DNA of 64,000 nucleotides from Cupriavidus consociatus (GCF_017814975.1 NZ_JAGIQA010000004.1:292706-356705), one strand, 5' to 3'. Shown: positions 34,935 to 44,525, counted from the first letter of the stretch. A program made the numbers and translations. The notes: generated from the sequence alone by a model not told the origin.

Positions 34935-36035
34935 TCAGGCCCCGACCGCCAGAAAAAACCGCAACGCCAGCTTCAACCCGTCCGGCCCCGCCGGATCCGA
35001 GAACGCATGCCCTCCCGGACCGCCACTCCACGCGTGGCCCAACCCTTCGATCCGCACCAGCCGCAGGTAGGGCGCCTTGCCCTCGGTCCAGTCGAACACG
35101 TCGACCGCACGCCGCATCCCGCGCTGGACGCGCCGCGCCGGCACGACAGCGAGCGGATGCGCGCCTTCGGGCTGCAGGTGCATCCACAGCGCCGCCGCCG
35201 CGGTGGCGTTGCTGAAATCGACCATGGCGTCGGCATCGCCATGCAGCAGCAGCAGCGGCGGCGGGCGCCGGCCGGCAAGGCCCAGGCGCAGCGCGTGAAC
35301 GGCCTGCGCATCAGGCCCGCGCTGGCCGCGCATCGCGCGTGTTGCCTGCGCCGCGTTGGTGGCGCTCCACGGCACTGCACCGGAATGCGAGCCGACCGCC
35401 GCGAAGCGCGTGGGATAGCGCAGGCCGAGCGTCAATGCCATCGCCCCGCCCGCTGACAAGCCCAGCACACTGACGCGGTTAGCCGCAACCGGATGCATGC
35501 GGCATGCCTGCTCGATCAGCGCCATCAGCAGGCCGGCTTCCACTGCGCCCTGCCCGGCGGGCTTGAACCAGTTCCAGCAGCGCTGCGCGTTCGCCTGCGA
35601 ACTCTGCTCGGGCAGCAGCACGACCCAGCCGGCTTCGCGCGCCACGGCGGCGGCACGCGTGACCGCGGCGAAGCTGGCGGTGTCCTGCCCGCAGCCATGC
35701 AGCAACACCAGCATCGGTGCGCGGCGCCTGCCATTGGCGCCTGCCGGCACGAAGATGCGATAGCGCCGCGGCGCGAGCGGCCCGGCGCCCCAGCTACCCT
35801 CCTCCCAGCGCCCGCTGCCGCGGCTGCGCGGCGGTTCGGCCGGCGATACCACGCCGGACAGCGCGCGTTGCGTGGCCGCGGTGACTGCAGCGGATTGCTT
35901 CACCGCGTTGCGCACGATGGCCTCGGTCATCGGCTTGGTGATGTTGCGGTTGACCGCGCGCTGCATGCGGCGGGCATTGCGCGTGGCGGCCTTGTTCAGC
36001 GTGGACCAGAGCTTTGCACCGGAAGAGCGGGGCAT
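34935..36035 (-). CDS. PHB-depolymerase-type esterase
   Basis: This 366-residue alpha/beta hydrolase has the polyhydroxybutyrate depolymerase esterase pattern: LVLLHGCGQDTASFA (oxyanion region), the lipase box GLSAGG with the nucleophilic Ser, the acid in GDADAMVD, and the His in GLGHAWSGG. The N-terminal approximately 90 residues are basic and alanine-rich, without a clear signal peptide, suggesting cytoplasmic or granule-associated action. The ATG at 36035 was chosen over upstream in-frame ATGs because it begins MPRSSGAKLW, typical of relatives; this choice is moderately secure. Substrate is inferred from family similarity. Confidence 0.8.
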   Translation of the reverse strand: MPRSSGAKLWSTLNKAATRNARRMQRAVNRNITKPMTEAIVRNAVKQSAAVTAATQRALSGVVSPAEPPRSRGSGRWEEGSWGAGPLAPRRYRIFVPAGANGRRRAPMLVLLHGCGQDTASFAAVTRAAAVAREAGWVVLLPEQSSQANAQRCWNWFKPAGQGAVEAGLLMALIEQACRMHPVAANRVSVLGLSAGGAMALTLGLRYPTRFAAVGSHSGAVPWSATNAAQATRAMRGQRGPDAQAVHALRLGLAGRRPPPLLLLHGDADAMVDFSNATAAAALWMHLQPEGAHPLAVVPARRVQRGMRRAVDVFDWTEGKAPYLRLVRIEGLGHAWSGGPGGHAFSDPAGPDGLKLALRFFLAVGA

Positions 36036-36187
36036 GCGGTGTCCTGTCGGCGTGGGTAACCCGTGCATCATATGCCGAGTCGCGTGCATGGCATGGCGCA
36101 CAGCATCAGCATTGCATGCAACGCGATCGCGATCCCTGCCTACAATGCAAGGGTCGTGTCGCGCCGAGGCACGGACAGGAGGCGAGC

Positions 36188-36388
36188 ATGATCGATGCAA
36201 CGAGCCAGTTCAGGCCTTTGGATCCGGGCCGCGTTAACCTGATGGATCCGCTTGAAGTGCAGTACTGGTGCCGCGAGCTTCACTGCAGCGAGCAGGATCT
36301 CGAAGCGGCCGTCGATGCCGCCGGCGACCATATCGCCGCGGTGCGGGACCAGCTGGAGTCAAGCCAGCCGGGCACCCCGCCCCACTGA
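36188..36388 (+). CDS. DUF3606 family small protein
   Basis: This 66-residue protein starts at an ATG after AGGAGG. It has the short DUF3606 pattern: RVNLMDPLEVQYWCREL, then SEQDLEAAVDAAGDHI. Such proteins are common in Burkholderiales, without known function. A strong hairpin follows 7 nt after the stop. Confidence 0.85.
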   Translation: MIDATSQFRPLDPGRVNLMDPLEVQYWCRELHCSEQDLEAAVDAAGDHIAAVRDQLESSQPGTPPH

Positions 36389-36395
36389 AGCCGCA

Positions 36396-36423
36396 GGCAC
36401 GGCCGGAGCATCCCGGCCGTGCC
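36396..36423 (+). terminator. GC-rich hairpin after the DUF3606 gene
   Basis: GGCACGGCCGG and CCGGCCGTGCC form a perfect 11-bp stem with a 6-nt loop, beginning 8 nt after the stop. There is no T-tract, so it may be a weak or Rho-assisted terminator. The rest of the 317-bp gap to 36705 holds only the carbonic anhydrase leader and no recognisable gene. Confidence 0.5.
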
Positions 36424-36705
36424 TGTCATGACCCCGCTTGCCGGTCCGGGGCCGCGCCGTCGATCCGGCGGCGCAGGTACTCGCCGCGCGTCTCGATACC
36501 TCGAACAGCCCGTCTGCTGGCCGGTGCGCCACCGCCAGCCGCATACCCGGAATAAGCGCAGTGCAGACCGGAATTCAGTAATGCTGTGTTCGCGTGGGGC
36601 GAGTTTTGCTGCATGATTTCGGGCCCGGGCCAGGCCTGGCAGCAGACCGCGCCAACCCGGGAGATCCGAGTACATGGGGGTCACCAACACGAGGACGCAA
36701 TCGAC

Positions 36706-37455
36706 ATGACTATCAAGCTGCAGGCCATCGCCATTTGCGCAGCCCTGCTCGCCCCTGCCGCCTGGGCAGGCAACGACACCCACTGGAGCTACGCCGGACC
36801 GACCGGGGCCAGCCATTGGGGCGAACTCGACGCCGGCTACCAGACCTGTGCGCTGGGCAAGCACCAGTCGCCGATCGATATCCGCACCGGCAAGACCATG
36901 AGCGCCGACCTGAAGCCGATCGGCTTTGGCTACACCGCGACGCAGGCAACCGTGGTCAACACCGGCCATACCATCCAGGTCAACCTGCCTGCGGGCGGGC
37001 AGGCAGAGTTCGACGGCGCGGCGTACAAGCTGGTGCAGTTCCACTTCCACACGCCGAGCGAGGAGAAGATCAACGGCAAGGCCTATCCGCTGGTGGCTCA
37101 CCTGGTGCACCAGAACGCCGAAGGCAAGCTGGCGGTGGTGGCAGTGCTGTTCAAGACCGGGCGCGAGAATGCGGCGCTGCAGCCGGTCTTTGCCAACCTG
37201 CCGGCCAAGGCCGGCGAATCGCGCGAGCCGGGTGCGCCGATTGACGTGGCGGCACTGCTCCCTGCGCAGCAATCCTACTGGGCGTTCACTGGCTCGCTGA
37301 CCACGCCGCCTTGCAGCGAGGATGTGAAGTGGCAGGTGTTGAAGACGCCGGTGGAGATTTCGGCGGCGCAGCTGGCAGCGTTCCGCAAGCTTTACCGGAT
37401 GAATGCGCGGCCGGTGCAGCCGTTGAATGGGCGGGTGGTGCAGGCGGGACGGTGA
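36706..37455 (+). CDS. Alpha-type carbonic anhydrase, periplasmic
   Basis: This 249-residue enzyme hydrates carbon dioxide. It has a signal peptide (KLQAIAICAALLAPAAWAG) and the alpha-class features: SPIDI, the zinc histidines in VQFHFHTPSEE and LVAHLVHQ, and LTTPPCSEDV near the C-terminus. The ATG at 36706 follows GAGGACG and gives the signal. It is a single gene, with a palindromic repeat just after it separating it from the convergent TauE gene. Confidence 0.93.
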   Translation: MTIKLQAIAICAALLAPAAWAGNDTHWSYAGPTGASHWGELDAGYQTCALGKHQSPIDIRTGKTMSADLKPIGFGYTATQATVVNTGHTIQVNLPAGGQAEFDGAAYKLVQFHFHTPSEEKINGKAYPLVAHLVHQNAEGKLAVVAVLFKTGRENAALQPVFANLPAKAGESREPGAPIDVAALLPAQQSYWAFTGSLTTPPCSEDVKWQVLKTPVEISAAQLAAFRKLYRMNARPVQPLNGRVVQAGR

Positions 37456-37497
37456 GGGTCGTCGCGTACCCATGACCTTTGCCTGACTGCTTGTGTG

Positions 37498-37525
37498 CTC
37501 CCTCTCCCGCAAGCGGGAGAGGGGA
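37498..37525. repeat. Palindromic repeat (single copy) between convergent genes
   Basis: CCCTCTCCCGC, AA, GCGGGAGAGGG is a perfect palindrome of the same family as the elements at 20146 and 60992. It lies in the gap between the carbonic anhydrase gene and the convergent TauE/SafE gene and may help end both transcripts. Confidence 0.8.
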
Positions 37526-37555
37526 GCAAACCGACGGTATGGGAACGACCTCCGA

Positions 37556-38311
37556 TCAGGAAAGCCCGCGCAGCGCCAGCTCGCCGCCCAGCACCAGCAG
37601 CCCACAGAAGAACAACTTGCGAAAGCGTTCCGCACTGATGCGATGCCGCAGCCATTGCCCGATGAACATGCCGCCAAGCGCAGGCACCAGCGCCAGCAAT
37701 GAGGCCCCCAGCACCGGGGTGTGCAGCAACGATCCGCCCAGCGCCAGGCTGACCGCGAGCGCAATGGTCGATATCGTGAAGGACAGCCCCAGCGCCTGCA
37801 CCAGGCTTTCCTTTTCGAGTCCCAGACCTTGCAGGTAAGGCACGGCGGGAATCACGAACACGCCGGTCACGGCGGTGATCGCGCCAGTCACCAGGCCGAC
37901 CACTGGCCCAAGCCAGGCCTCGGCCGCCGGCGGCACGTGCAACCTGACCGCGGCCAGTCCGACCACCGCATACAGCACCAGCGCCACGCCAAGCGCCGAG
38001 GTGGCATGGGTCATCATTCCTGCCGGCACCAGCGCCGCGCACAGCCACGTGCCGGCGCAGATCGCCGCCAGCATCGGCCATAGCCGAAGTACCAGCAGGC
38101 CGAAGCGCGGACCGCTGAAGAGCTGCACCACGTTGGTCACCATCGACGGCGCCACCAGCAGTGCCGCGGCCTGCGCCGGCGGCATCACCAGCCCGAGCAG
38201 TCCCACCGCGACGGTGGGCAGGCCCAGGCCCACCACGCCTTTGACAAAGCCGGCCAGCAGGAAGGTCAGGCCGATAAAGGCAGCCTGCGTGCCGATTGCT
38301 TCCATCGTCAT
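37556..38311 (-). CDS. TauE/SafE family sulfite/organic-anion exporter
   Basis: This 251-residue membrane protein has about 8 predicted helices: FIGLTFLLAGFVKGVVGLGL, then PTVAVGLLGLVMPPAQAAAL at the N-terminus, and a repeat-like second half (VVGLVTGAITAVTGVFVIPA). The family exports sulfite, sulfonates or related anions. It is the last of three closely spaced minus-strand genes (11 nt after the ABM-domain gene), after the P450. The substrate is not determined. Confidence 0.85.
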   Translation of the reverse strand: MTMEAIGTQAAFIGLTFLLAGFVKGVVGLGLPTVAVGLLGLVMPPAQAAALLVAPSMVTNVVQLFSGPRFGLLVLRLWPMLAAICAGTWLCAALVPAGMMTHATSALGVALVLYAVVGLAAVRLHVPPAAEAWLGPVVGLVTGAITAVTGVFVIPAVPYLQGLGLEKESLVQALGLSFTISTIALAVSLALGGSLLHTPVLGASLLALVPALGGMFIGQWLRHRISAERFRKLFFCGLLVLGGELALRGLS

Positions 38312-38322
38312 CGCTGACTCCT

Positions 38323-38679
38323 TCAGCCGGGCTTGCGGTCGTGCACCGCGCGGCTGTCGGCGGGGGCTTCGTCGCGCTCGTGCATGCCATAGTCGCGCAG
38401 CACTTGCGCCACGCGCAGGCGATAGTCGGCGAACACGCCGCCGCGGCCCGCGGCCTGCGCCTCGCGGTGCGCCACGGTATTGCGCCAGGCCAGTACGGCG
38501 GCCTCGTCGCGGAAGAACGACAACGACAGTACCTTGCCCGGGTTGACCAGGCTCTGGAAGCGTTCGACCGAGATAAAGCCGTCGATGCTCTCCAGCTCGC
38601 TGCGCAGCCTTGCGGCGATATCGAGGTAGGCGTCGCGGCGGCCCGGCGCGGGCTCGACTTCGAAGATGATGGCGATCAT
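38323..38679 (-). CDS. Antibiotic biosynthesis monooxygenase (ABM) domain protein
   Basis: This 118-residue protein has the dimeric alpha-beta-barrel pattern of ABM domains: MIAIIFEVEPAPGRRDAYLD at the start, then GFISVERFQSLVNPGKVLSL and the W-containing VLAWRNTVAHREAQ helix. ABM-type enzymes oxidise quinones or act on haem (IsdG-like). It lies 31 nt downstream of the P450 and 11 nt upstream of the exporter, in one operon. The substrate is unknown. Confidence 0.82.
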   Translation of the reverse strand: MIAIIFEVEPAPGRRDAYLDIAARLRSELESIDGFISVERFQSLVNPGKVLSLSFFRDEAAVLAWRNTVAHREAQAAGRGGVFADYRLRVAQVLRDYGMHERDEAPADSRAVHDRKPG

Positions 38680-38710
38680 GTGGGCTTCTCCGTGTTCCTG
38701 GATCGTGGTC

Positions 38711-39853
38711 TCAGCAAAAATGCGGGATGCGCGCGTTCAGCGACGGACGATAGCGGAACGCGCGCGCCAGTGCGGCCGGATCGGCCCCGCGCGCCAGCAG
38801 CGCCCGGACCGTGGCGCCGGCGAGCGCCTGCGCCAGCCGGTCGCCGGGGCACGTGTGACGGCCATCGCCGAAGGTCCACGGCCGCTTGCCATCGGCCATG
38901 CCGATGCAGGAAGCCGCGGCGAGCAGCACCAGCACCGCGTCGCCGGCCTTGACGTCGTGGCCGCACAGGCGGGCATCGGCGGCGAGGAAGCGGCGCGTAT
39001 TCTGCACCGGCGGATCCGACACCGCTACCTGCGCGGCCAGTTCTTCCGGCACGGTACCGGCCGGCACCGTGCCACGGCCGAGTTGCAGCAGTGTATTGCC
39101 TGCCAGCGCGGCGGTGGCTTCGCAGGCCTGGACCAGCAAGCCGATGATGTTGGCCGACACCGCTTGCGCATCGATGCCCGCAGCGTGCGCGGCCTGGTGC
39201 AGCAACGGCAACGGCCCTGATGCCGGTGCTGGCGGTAACGCGTCGGCGAGCCAGATGGCAAGCCATTGCGCGGCGCCGGCGCCGGCTTGCACTGCGTTCG
39301 TGTCGGCCAGCGGCGACTGGGCGGTGGCAAAGGCTGCGACATGACCGGCAACCGCCACGGCCATGTCGCGATCCACGGCGACCGGCAGGCCGAGCAGGTC
39401 GGCCAGCGTCACAACCGGCAGCGTGAACAGGAAGCCATTGACGCGCTCGGCGGACATTGCCGTGCCGGCGGCCAGCAGCGCCGCCAGCGCTGCCGCACGG
39501 TGCGCGGCTGCGGACGGATCGATGGCGGCCAGCAGCGGCATCAGCAGCCCTTTCAGCGGCGCATGCGCGGCGCCGTCGTTCATGCGGATCAGCCGGCCGA
39601 ACAGATCCCCGGCAGGGGTGCCTGCCAGTGCCGGCGGCACCGGCTGCGCGGGCGGGCGTACGCGGCACTCGGGGTGGGACAGCACCGCTGCGACTTCCTG
39701 CGCGCCAGCCGCGACCCACAGGCCGAGCCGCTGGTCGCGGAAGAACGGCCGGTGCATCGCCAGCTCGCGGTAGTAGGGATAGGGATCGGGGTGCGTGACG
39801 GCGCTAAGGGGGTCGATGGCATCGTCGGCATCGGATACGGTTGCGGGCAGCAT
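38711..39853 (-). CDS. Cytochrome P450, atypical: ExxR motif lost
   Basis: This 380-residue P450 has the haem-binding loop FGDGRHTCPGD with the ligand Cys335 and an I-helix segment LLVQACEATAAL. The K-helix ExxR motif that normally precedes DPPVQ (as in EALRYDPPVQ) reads QVAVSDPPVQ: Glu is Gln275 and Arg is Val278. The later NTRRF segment is present. The ATG at 39853 (MLPATVSDAD) was chosen over an extended open frame to 39961, as family similarity begins with HPDPYPYYREL shortly after it. It is the first gene of the operon P450-ABM-TauE. Redox partners are not apparent. Loss of both ExxR residues is rare and makes activity uncertain. Confidence 0.85.
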   Translation of the reverse strand: MLPATVSDADDAIDPLSAVTHPDPYPYYRELAMHRPFFRDQRLGLWVAAGAQEVAAVLSHPECRVRPPAQPVPPALAGTPAGDLFGRLIRMNDGAAHAPLKGLLMPLLAAIDPSAAAHRAAALAALLAAGTAMSAERVNGFLFTLPVVTLADLLGLPVAVDRDMAVAVAGHVAAFATAQSPLADTNAVQAGAGAAQWLAIWLADALPPAPASGPLPLLHQAAHAAGIDAQAVSANIIGLLVQACEATAALAGNTLLQLGRGTVPAGTVPEELAAQVAVSDPPVQNTRRFLAADARLCGHDVKAGDAVLVLLAAASCIGMADGKRPWTFGDGRHTCPGDRLAQALAGATVRALLARGADPAALARAFRYRPSLNARIPHFC

Positions 39854-40014
39854 GGCGGCACATGGAGGCTGGATGTGCTGCCAGTTTGCCGCGTGCGCGG
39901 GGGTGGACGCTTCACGGCAACGTGAAAGATGGATTGCCTGCGAGGTGGCGGTCCAGCACACCGGGATCCCGCTTGCGCGCGGACCCGGTGCCTTCCAACT
40001 TCGACGGCGCTGCT

Positions 40015-43000
40015 TCAGTACTTCGACGCCGCCAATTCACCGCCATCCTGCGCCGCCTCCGCCACCGGCTCATCATTCCTGTGCGCCAGGCGGTACAGCA
40101 CCGGCAACACCAGCAGCGTCAGCGCCGTCGACGACAGGATGCCGCCGATCACCACCGTGGCAAGCGGGCGCTGCACTTCCGCGCCTGTGCCGGTGGCCAG
40201 CGCCATCGGCACGAAGCCCAGCGACGCCACCAGCGCGGTCATCAGCACGGGCCGCAGCCGCGTCAGCGCGCCGTCGCGGATCGCCGGGTCCAGCCCCATG
40301 CCCTCCTCGCGCAGCGAGCGGATGAACGACAGCATCACCAGCCCGTTCAGCACCGCCACGCCGCACAGCGCGATAAAGCCCACCGCGGCCGAGATCGACA
40401 GCGGAATGCCGCGCAGCCACAGCGCGAGGATGCCGCCGGTCAGCGCGAACGGGATGCCGGTGAAGACCAGCAGCCCGTCCTTGACGTTGCCGAACATCGC
40501 GAACAGCAGCACGAACACCAGGCCCAATGCCAGCGGAACCACCACGCGCAGCCTCGCGGTAGCGGACTGGAGCTGCTCGAAGGTGCCGCCCCAGCTGATC
40601 CAGTAGCCGGCGGGGATGCGCACGCGCTCGCGAATGGCGGCCTCCGCCTCGGGCACGAAGCTGCCGATATCGCGACCCCGCACGTTGGCGCTGACCACGA
40701 TGCGGCGCTTGCCGTTCTCGCGCGAGACCTGGTTAGGGCCAGGCGCGATCTCCACGGCGGCGACTTCGCTGAGCGGGATATAGCTGGTGCGCGCGCCGGC
40801 CGCGGTGTCCTTCGGCAGCGCCACCGGCAAGCGCCGCAGCGCCTCCACGTCTTCGCGCACGGCATCGGGCAGGCGCACGACGATGTCGAAGCGCCGGTCG
40901 CCGCTGAAGAAGGTGCCCGACACCTTGCCGCCGATGCCGATCGCCACGGCCTCCTGGATATCGCTCAGGTTGAGGCCGTAGCGCGCGGCCTTGTCGCGGT
41001 CGATATTGACACTGAGCATCGGCAGCCCGGTGGTCTGCTCGACCTTGACCTCGGCCGCGCCAGCAATGCCCTTCAGCACGGCGGCGATGCGGTTCGCGGT
41101 GTCTTCCAGCACTGCATTGTCGTCACCGAACACCTTGACCGCCACGTCCGAGCGCACGCCCGAGATCAGCTCGTTGAAGCGCAGCTGGATCGGCTGCGAG
41201 AACTCGTAGTTGTTGCCGGGGAGCTTGCCGACCTCCTCGCGGATCGCGGCGATCAGCTCGTCGCGGGTGCGGCGCGGTGCGGGCCATTCGGACTGCGGCT
41301 TGAGCATGATGTAGCCGTCCGAGATATTCGGCGGCATCGGATCGGAGGCGATCTCGGCGGTGCCGGTGCGCGCGAACACGCGTTCGATCTCCGGGAATTT
41401 CGCCTTCAGCGTGGTCTCGACCTGCTGCTGCATCGCCACCGACTGCGTCAGGCTGGTGCCGGGAATGCGCAGCGCCTGGATGGCGAGGTCGCCCTCGTTG
41501 AGGCTGGGCACGAACTCGCTGCCCAGGCGCGTGGCGATCGCCAGCGACAGCGCCACCGCCACGCCGGCCAGCGCCAGCACCACCGGCGTCGCCGACAGCG
41601 AGCGGTCCAGCAGCACGGCATAGCGGCGCCGCGCCCAGGCCATCAACCGGTTCTCGCGCTCGGCCACGCGATTGCCGATGGCCAGCGCCACCGCCGCGGG
41701 AACGAAGGTGACCGACAGCACCATCGCGCCCAGCAGCGCCAGCACCACCGTGATCGCCATCGGGTGGAACATCTTGCCCTCGACGCCGGTCAGCGCAAAG
41801 ATCGGCAGGTACACCACCATGATGATGAGCTGGCCGTACAGCAGCGGCCGGCGCGCCTCGCGCGCGGCGGCGAAGACTTCGTGCAGGCGCTCGGTGCGCG
41901 TCAGCGCGCGGCCATGGCGTTGCTGCGCATGCGCCAGGCGCCGCACGCAGTTCTCGACGATCACCACCGCGCCATCGACGATGATGCCGAAGTCCAGCGC
42001 GCCCAGGCTCATCAGGTTGGCGCTGGTGCGGGTGTGGACCATGCCGGTGAAGGTGAACAGCATCGACAGCGGGATCACCAGCGCGGTGATCAGCGCCGCG
42101 CGCAGGTTGCCGAGGAACAGGAACAGGATGGCGATCACCAGCACCGCGCCTTCCAGCAGGTTCTTCTTCACCGTGGCGATGGCCTTGTCGACCAGCGTGG
42201 TGCGGTCGTACACGGTGATCGCCTTCACGCCGGCCGGCAGCGTGCGGTTGATCTCCGCCATCTTGCGGTCGACGGCCTGCGACACCGTGCGGCTGTTCTC
42301 GCCGATCAGCATGAACACCGTGCCCAGCACCACCTCGCGGCCATCCTCGGTGGCCGCGCCGGTGCGCAGCTCGCCGCCGGTCTGCACGCTGGCCAGGTCG
42401 CGCACGCGGATCGGCTGGCCTTGCGCGGTGCCGACGATGACGTCGCGGATATCGTCGAGCGAGCGCACCTGGCCCGGCACGCGCACCAGGTATTGCTCGC
42501 CGCGCCGCTCGATATAGCCGGCGCCGACGTTGTCGTTGTTCTTCTCCAGCGCGGTCACCACGTCGGCGAGCGACAGGCCGTACGATGCCATCCGCTCCAG
42601 GCTGGGCGCGACCACGTAGGCGCGCGCATGGCCGCCGATGGCATTGACCTCGGTCACGCCAGGTACGTTGCGCAGCTGCGGACGGATCACCCAGTCCTGG
42701 ATCTCGCGCAGGTCGGACAGCGTGTAAGGCGTGCCGTCGGGCTTGCGCGCGTTGGGCTCGGCTTCCACGGTCCACAGGTAGATCTCGCCAAGGCCGGTCG
42801 AGATCGGCCCCATCGCAGGCGTAATGCCGGTGGGAAGCTTGTCGCGCGCTTCCTGGATGCGCTGGTTGACCAGCTGCCGCGCGAAATGGATATCGGTGCC
42901 TTCGCGGAAGATCACCGTGACCTGCGACAAGCCGTAGCGGGACAGCGAGCGCGTCTGCTCCAGGCCGGGCAGGCCCGCCATCACGGTCTCGACCGGATAG

Positions 43001-43197
43001 GTGATGCGCTGCTCGGTCTCCAGCGGCGAATAGCCGGGCGCAGCGGTGTTGATCTGCACCTGGACGTTGGTGATGTCAGGCACGGCGTCGATCGGCAGCC
43101 GGGTGTAGTTGTACAGGCCCAGCGCGGCCATGCCGAGCACGGCCAGCAGCACCAGCCAGCGCTGCTCGATGACAAAGCGGATCAGGCGTTCGAACAT
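40015..43197 (-). CDS. czcA: Heavy-metal RND efflux transporter CzcA family
   Basis: This 1060-residue inner-membrane proton-driven pump is the energising part of a CzcCBA system spanning the envelope. It starts MFERLIRFVIEQRWLVLLAV and has the heavy-metal RND signature LDFGIIVDGAVVIVEN, with Asp402, Asp408 and Glu415 on helix 4, typical of the zinc/cobalt/cadmium subgroup. The two long periplasmic loops and the second-half signature motifs are intact. It lies 12 nt downstream of the membrane-fusion gene. Metal specificity within this group cannot be read with certainty. Confidence 0.93.
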   Translation of the reverse strand: MFERLIRFVIEQRWLVLLAVLGMAALGLYNYTRLPIDAVPDITNVQVQINTAAPGYSPLETEQRITYPVETVMAGLPGLEQTRSLSRYGLSQVTVIFREGTDIHFARQLVNQRIQEARDKLPTGITPAMGPISTGLGEIYLWTVEAEPNARKPDGTPYTLSDLREIQDWVIRPQLRNVPGVTEVNAIGGHARAYVVAPSLERMASYGLSLADVVTALEKNNDNVGAGYIERRGEQYLVRVPGQVRSLDDIRDVIVGTAQGQPIRVRDLASVQTGGELRTGAATEDGREVVLGTVFMLIGENSRTVSQAVDRKMAEINRTLPAGVKAITVYDRTTLVDKAIATVKKNLLEGAVLVIAILFLFLGNLRAALITALVIPLSMLFTFTGMVHTRTSANLMSLGALDFGIIVDGAVVIVENCVRRLAHAQQRHGRALTRTERLHEVFAAAREARRPLLYGQLIIMVVYLPIFALTGVEGKMFHPMAITVVLALLGAMVLSVTFVPAAVALAIGNRVAERENRLMAWARRRYAVLLDRSLSATPVVLALAGVAVALSLAIATRLGSEFVPSLNEGDLAIQALRIPGTSLTQSVAMQQQVETTLKAKFPEIERVFARTGTAEIASDPMPPNISDGYIMLKPQSEWPAPRRTRDELIAAIREEVGKLPGNNYEFSQPIQLRFNELISGVRSDVAVKVFGDDNAVLEDTANRIAAVLKGIAGAAEVKVEQTTGLPMLSVNIDRDKAARYGLNLSDIQEAVAIGIGGKVSGTFFSGDRRFDIVVRLPDAVREDVEALRRLPVALPKDTAAGARTSYIPLSEVAAVEIAPGPNQVSRENGKRRIVVSANVRGRDIGSFVPEAEAAIRERVRIPAGYWISWGGTFEQLQSATARLRVVVPLALGLVFVLLFAMFGNVKDGLLVFTGIPFALTGGILALWLRGIPLSISAAVGFIALCGVAVLNGLVMLSFIRSLREEGMGLDPAIRDGALTRLRPVLMTALVASLGFVPMALATGTGAEVQRPLATVVIGGILSSTALTLLVLPVLYRLAHRNDEPVAEAAQDGGELAASKY

Positions 43198-43209
43198 GGC
43201 GCCTCCCGC

Positions 43210-44508
43210 TCAGTGCTCATGCCCGGCGCTGGCCTTGCCCAGCTCGGACTTGAGGATAAAGCTGTTGGCCGCGGCATAGCGCGCACCGGCCTGCAGGCCT
43301 TCGGTGATCTCGACCAGCTTGCCGCCGCTGCGGCCGGTCTTGACCGGCTGCACGGCAAACCCGCCCGGCACCGCGACGAACACGGCACTGCGCCCATCGA
43401 CCTGCTGCACGGCATCGGCTTCCACCGTGACCGGCACCTGCGTCGCGGCGCCCAGCACGCTGACCGTGACGAACAGCCCGGGCCGCCACGCCATGCCCGG
43501 ATTGGACAGCGTGACCCGCGCCTTGGCGGTGCGGGTCTGCTCGCCGAGCAGCGCGCCGACGTAGGAGACCTTGCCCTCGGCCTGCGTGTCGGAGGCGGTG
43601 GAGCGGATCCTGACGGTCTCGCCCACGCGCACCTGGTCGAGGTCTCGCGCCGACACCACGAACTCGGCCCAGACCGAACTCAGGTCCGAGATGGTGAAGA
43701 CGCTGGCATCTTCCTTGACGGCCTCGCCCAGCGACAGGTGCTTCTCCACGATGATGCCGTCGAACGGCGCGCGCAGCGCGAAGTGGTTCAGGCTGCCGCC
43801 CTTTCCGTCTATTCGATCCTTGCCGGCGCTCTCCGATGCGCCGATCGCGACCAGCTTCTGCCTGGCGTTCTGCACGGCGATCTGCGCCTCTTCCAGCGCG
43901 GTGCGGGCCTGCTGGTAGTCCTGCTCGGCGGAAATCTTTTCCTGCCACAGGGTCTTTTCGCGCGCGTAGGTGGCGCGGGCCAGCGCCTCGCGCCGCTGCG
44001 CCGTGAGCAGTTCGCTGCGCTGCTCGGCGAGTGCCGTGCTGGCGATCACGGCCAGCACCTGGCCCCTGGCGACCTGCTCGCCCAGGTTGGCGGGCACCGC
44101 CTGCGCCACGCCCGCGACGCGCGGCACCACGTGCGCGGTGCGGTCATCGTTGAAGCGGATCTCGCCGGGGAAGTCGACGCTGCCACGCAGCGGCGCCGGA
44201 CCCGCCGTGGCAATGCCGATGCCGGCCTGCTGCACCTGGTCCGGCGTCAGCCTGATGACGTGGGGCTGGTCGGCGGCCTGCGCGGGCGCAGCGGCGGCAG
44301 CGGGGGCGCTGGCCGGCGAACTTGCCGGCTGGTCGTGTGCGTGGCCGTCGCCATGGTCGGCATGCTCGCCCTTTTCAGCGTGTTCGCCATGCTCATGCCC
44401 GGCCTCGGAGCCGCCGCCCTTGCCCGTGAACAGGATCGCCGCGCCGCCCAGCAGCCCCGCGACCAGGATGGCCGCCACCGCGGCCCGTTGTTGCTTGCTC
44501 ATTGCCAT
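43210..44508 (-). CDS. czcB: Efflux periplasmic adaptor CzcB with His-rich N-terminus
   Basis: This 432-residue membrane-fusion protein links CzcA and CzcC. A signal anchor (AAVAAILVAGLLGGAAILF) is followed by a His/Asp/Glu-rich stretch (EAGHEHGEHAEKGEHADHGD then GHAHDQ) that could bind metal in the periplasm. The body has the HlyD/MFP lipoyl-type segments (VVPRVAGVAQAVPANLGEQV; APFDGIIVEKHLSLGEAV). The start used is the ATG at 44508. It lies 17 nt from czcC and 12 nt from czcA, in one operon. Confidence 0.92.
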   Translation of the reverse strand: MAMSKQQRAAVAAILVAGLLGGAAILFTGKGGGSEAGHEHGEHAEKGEHADHGDGHAHDQPASSPASAPAAAAAPAQAADQPHVIRLTPDQVQQAGIGIATAGPAPLRGSVDFPGEIRFNDDRTAHVVPRVAGVAQAVPANLGEQVARGQVLAVIASTALAEQRSELLTAQRREALARATYAREKTLWQEKISAEQDYQQARTALEEAQIAVQNARQKLVAIGASESAGKDRIDGKGGSLNHFALRAPFDGIIVEKHLSLGEAVKEDASVFTISDLSSVWAEFVVSARDLDQVRVGETVRIRSTASDTQAEGKVSYVGALLGEQTRTAKARVTLSNPGMAWRPGLFVTVSVLGAATQVPVTVEADAVQQVDGRSAVFVAVPGGFAVQPVKTGRSGGKLVEITEGLQAGARYAAANSFILKSELGKASAGHEH

Positions 44509-44525
44509 GCTTGGAGCCTTCCGTA

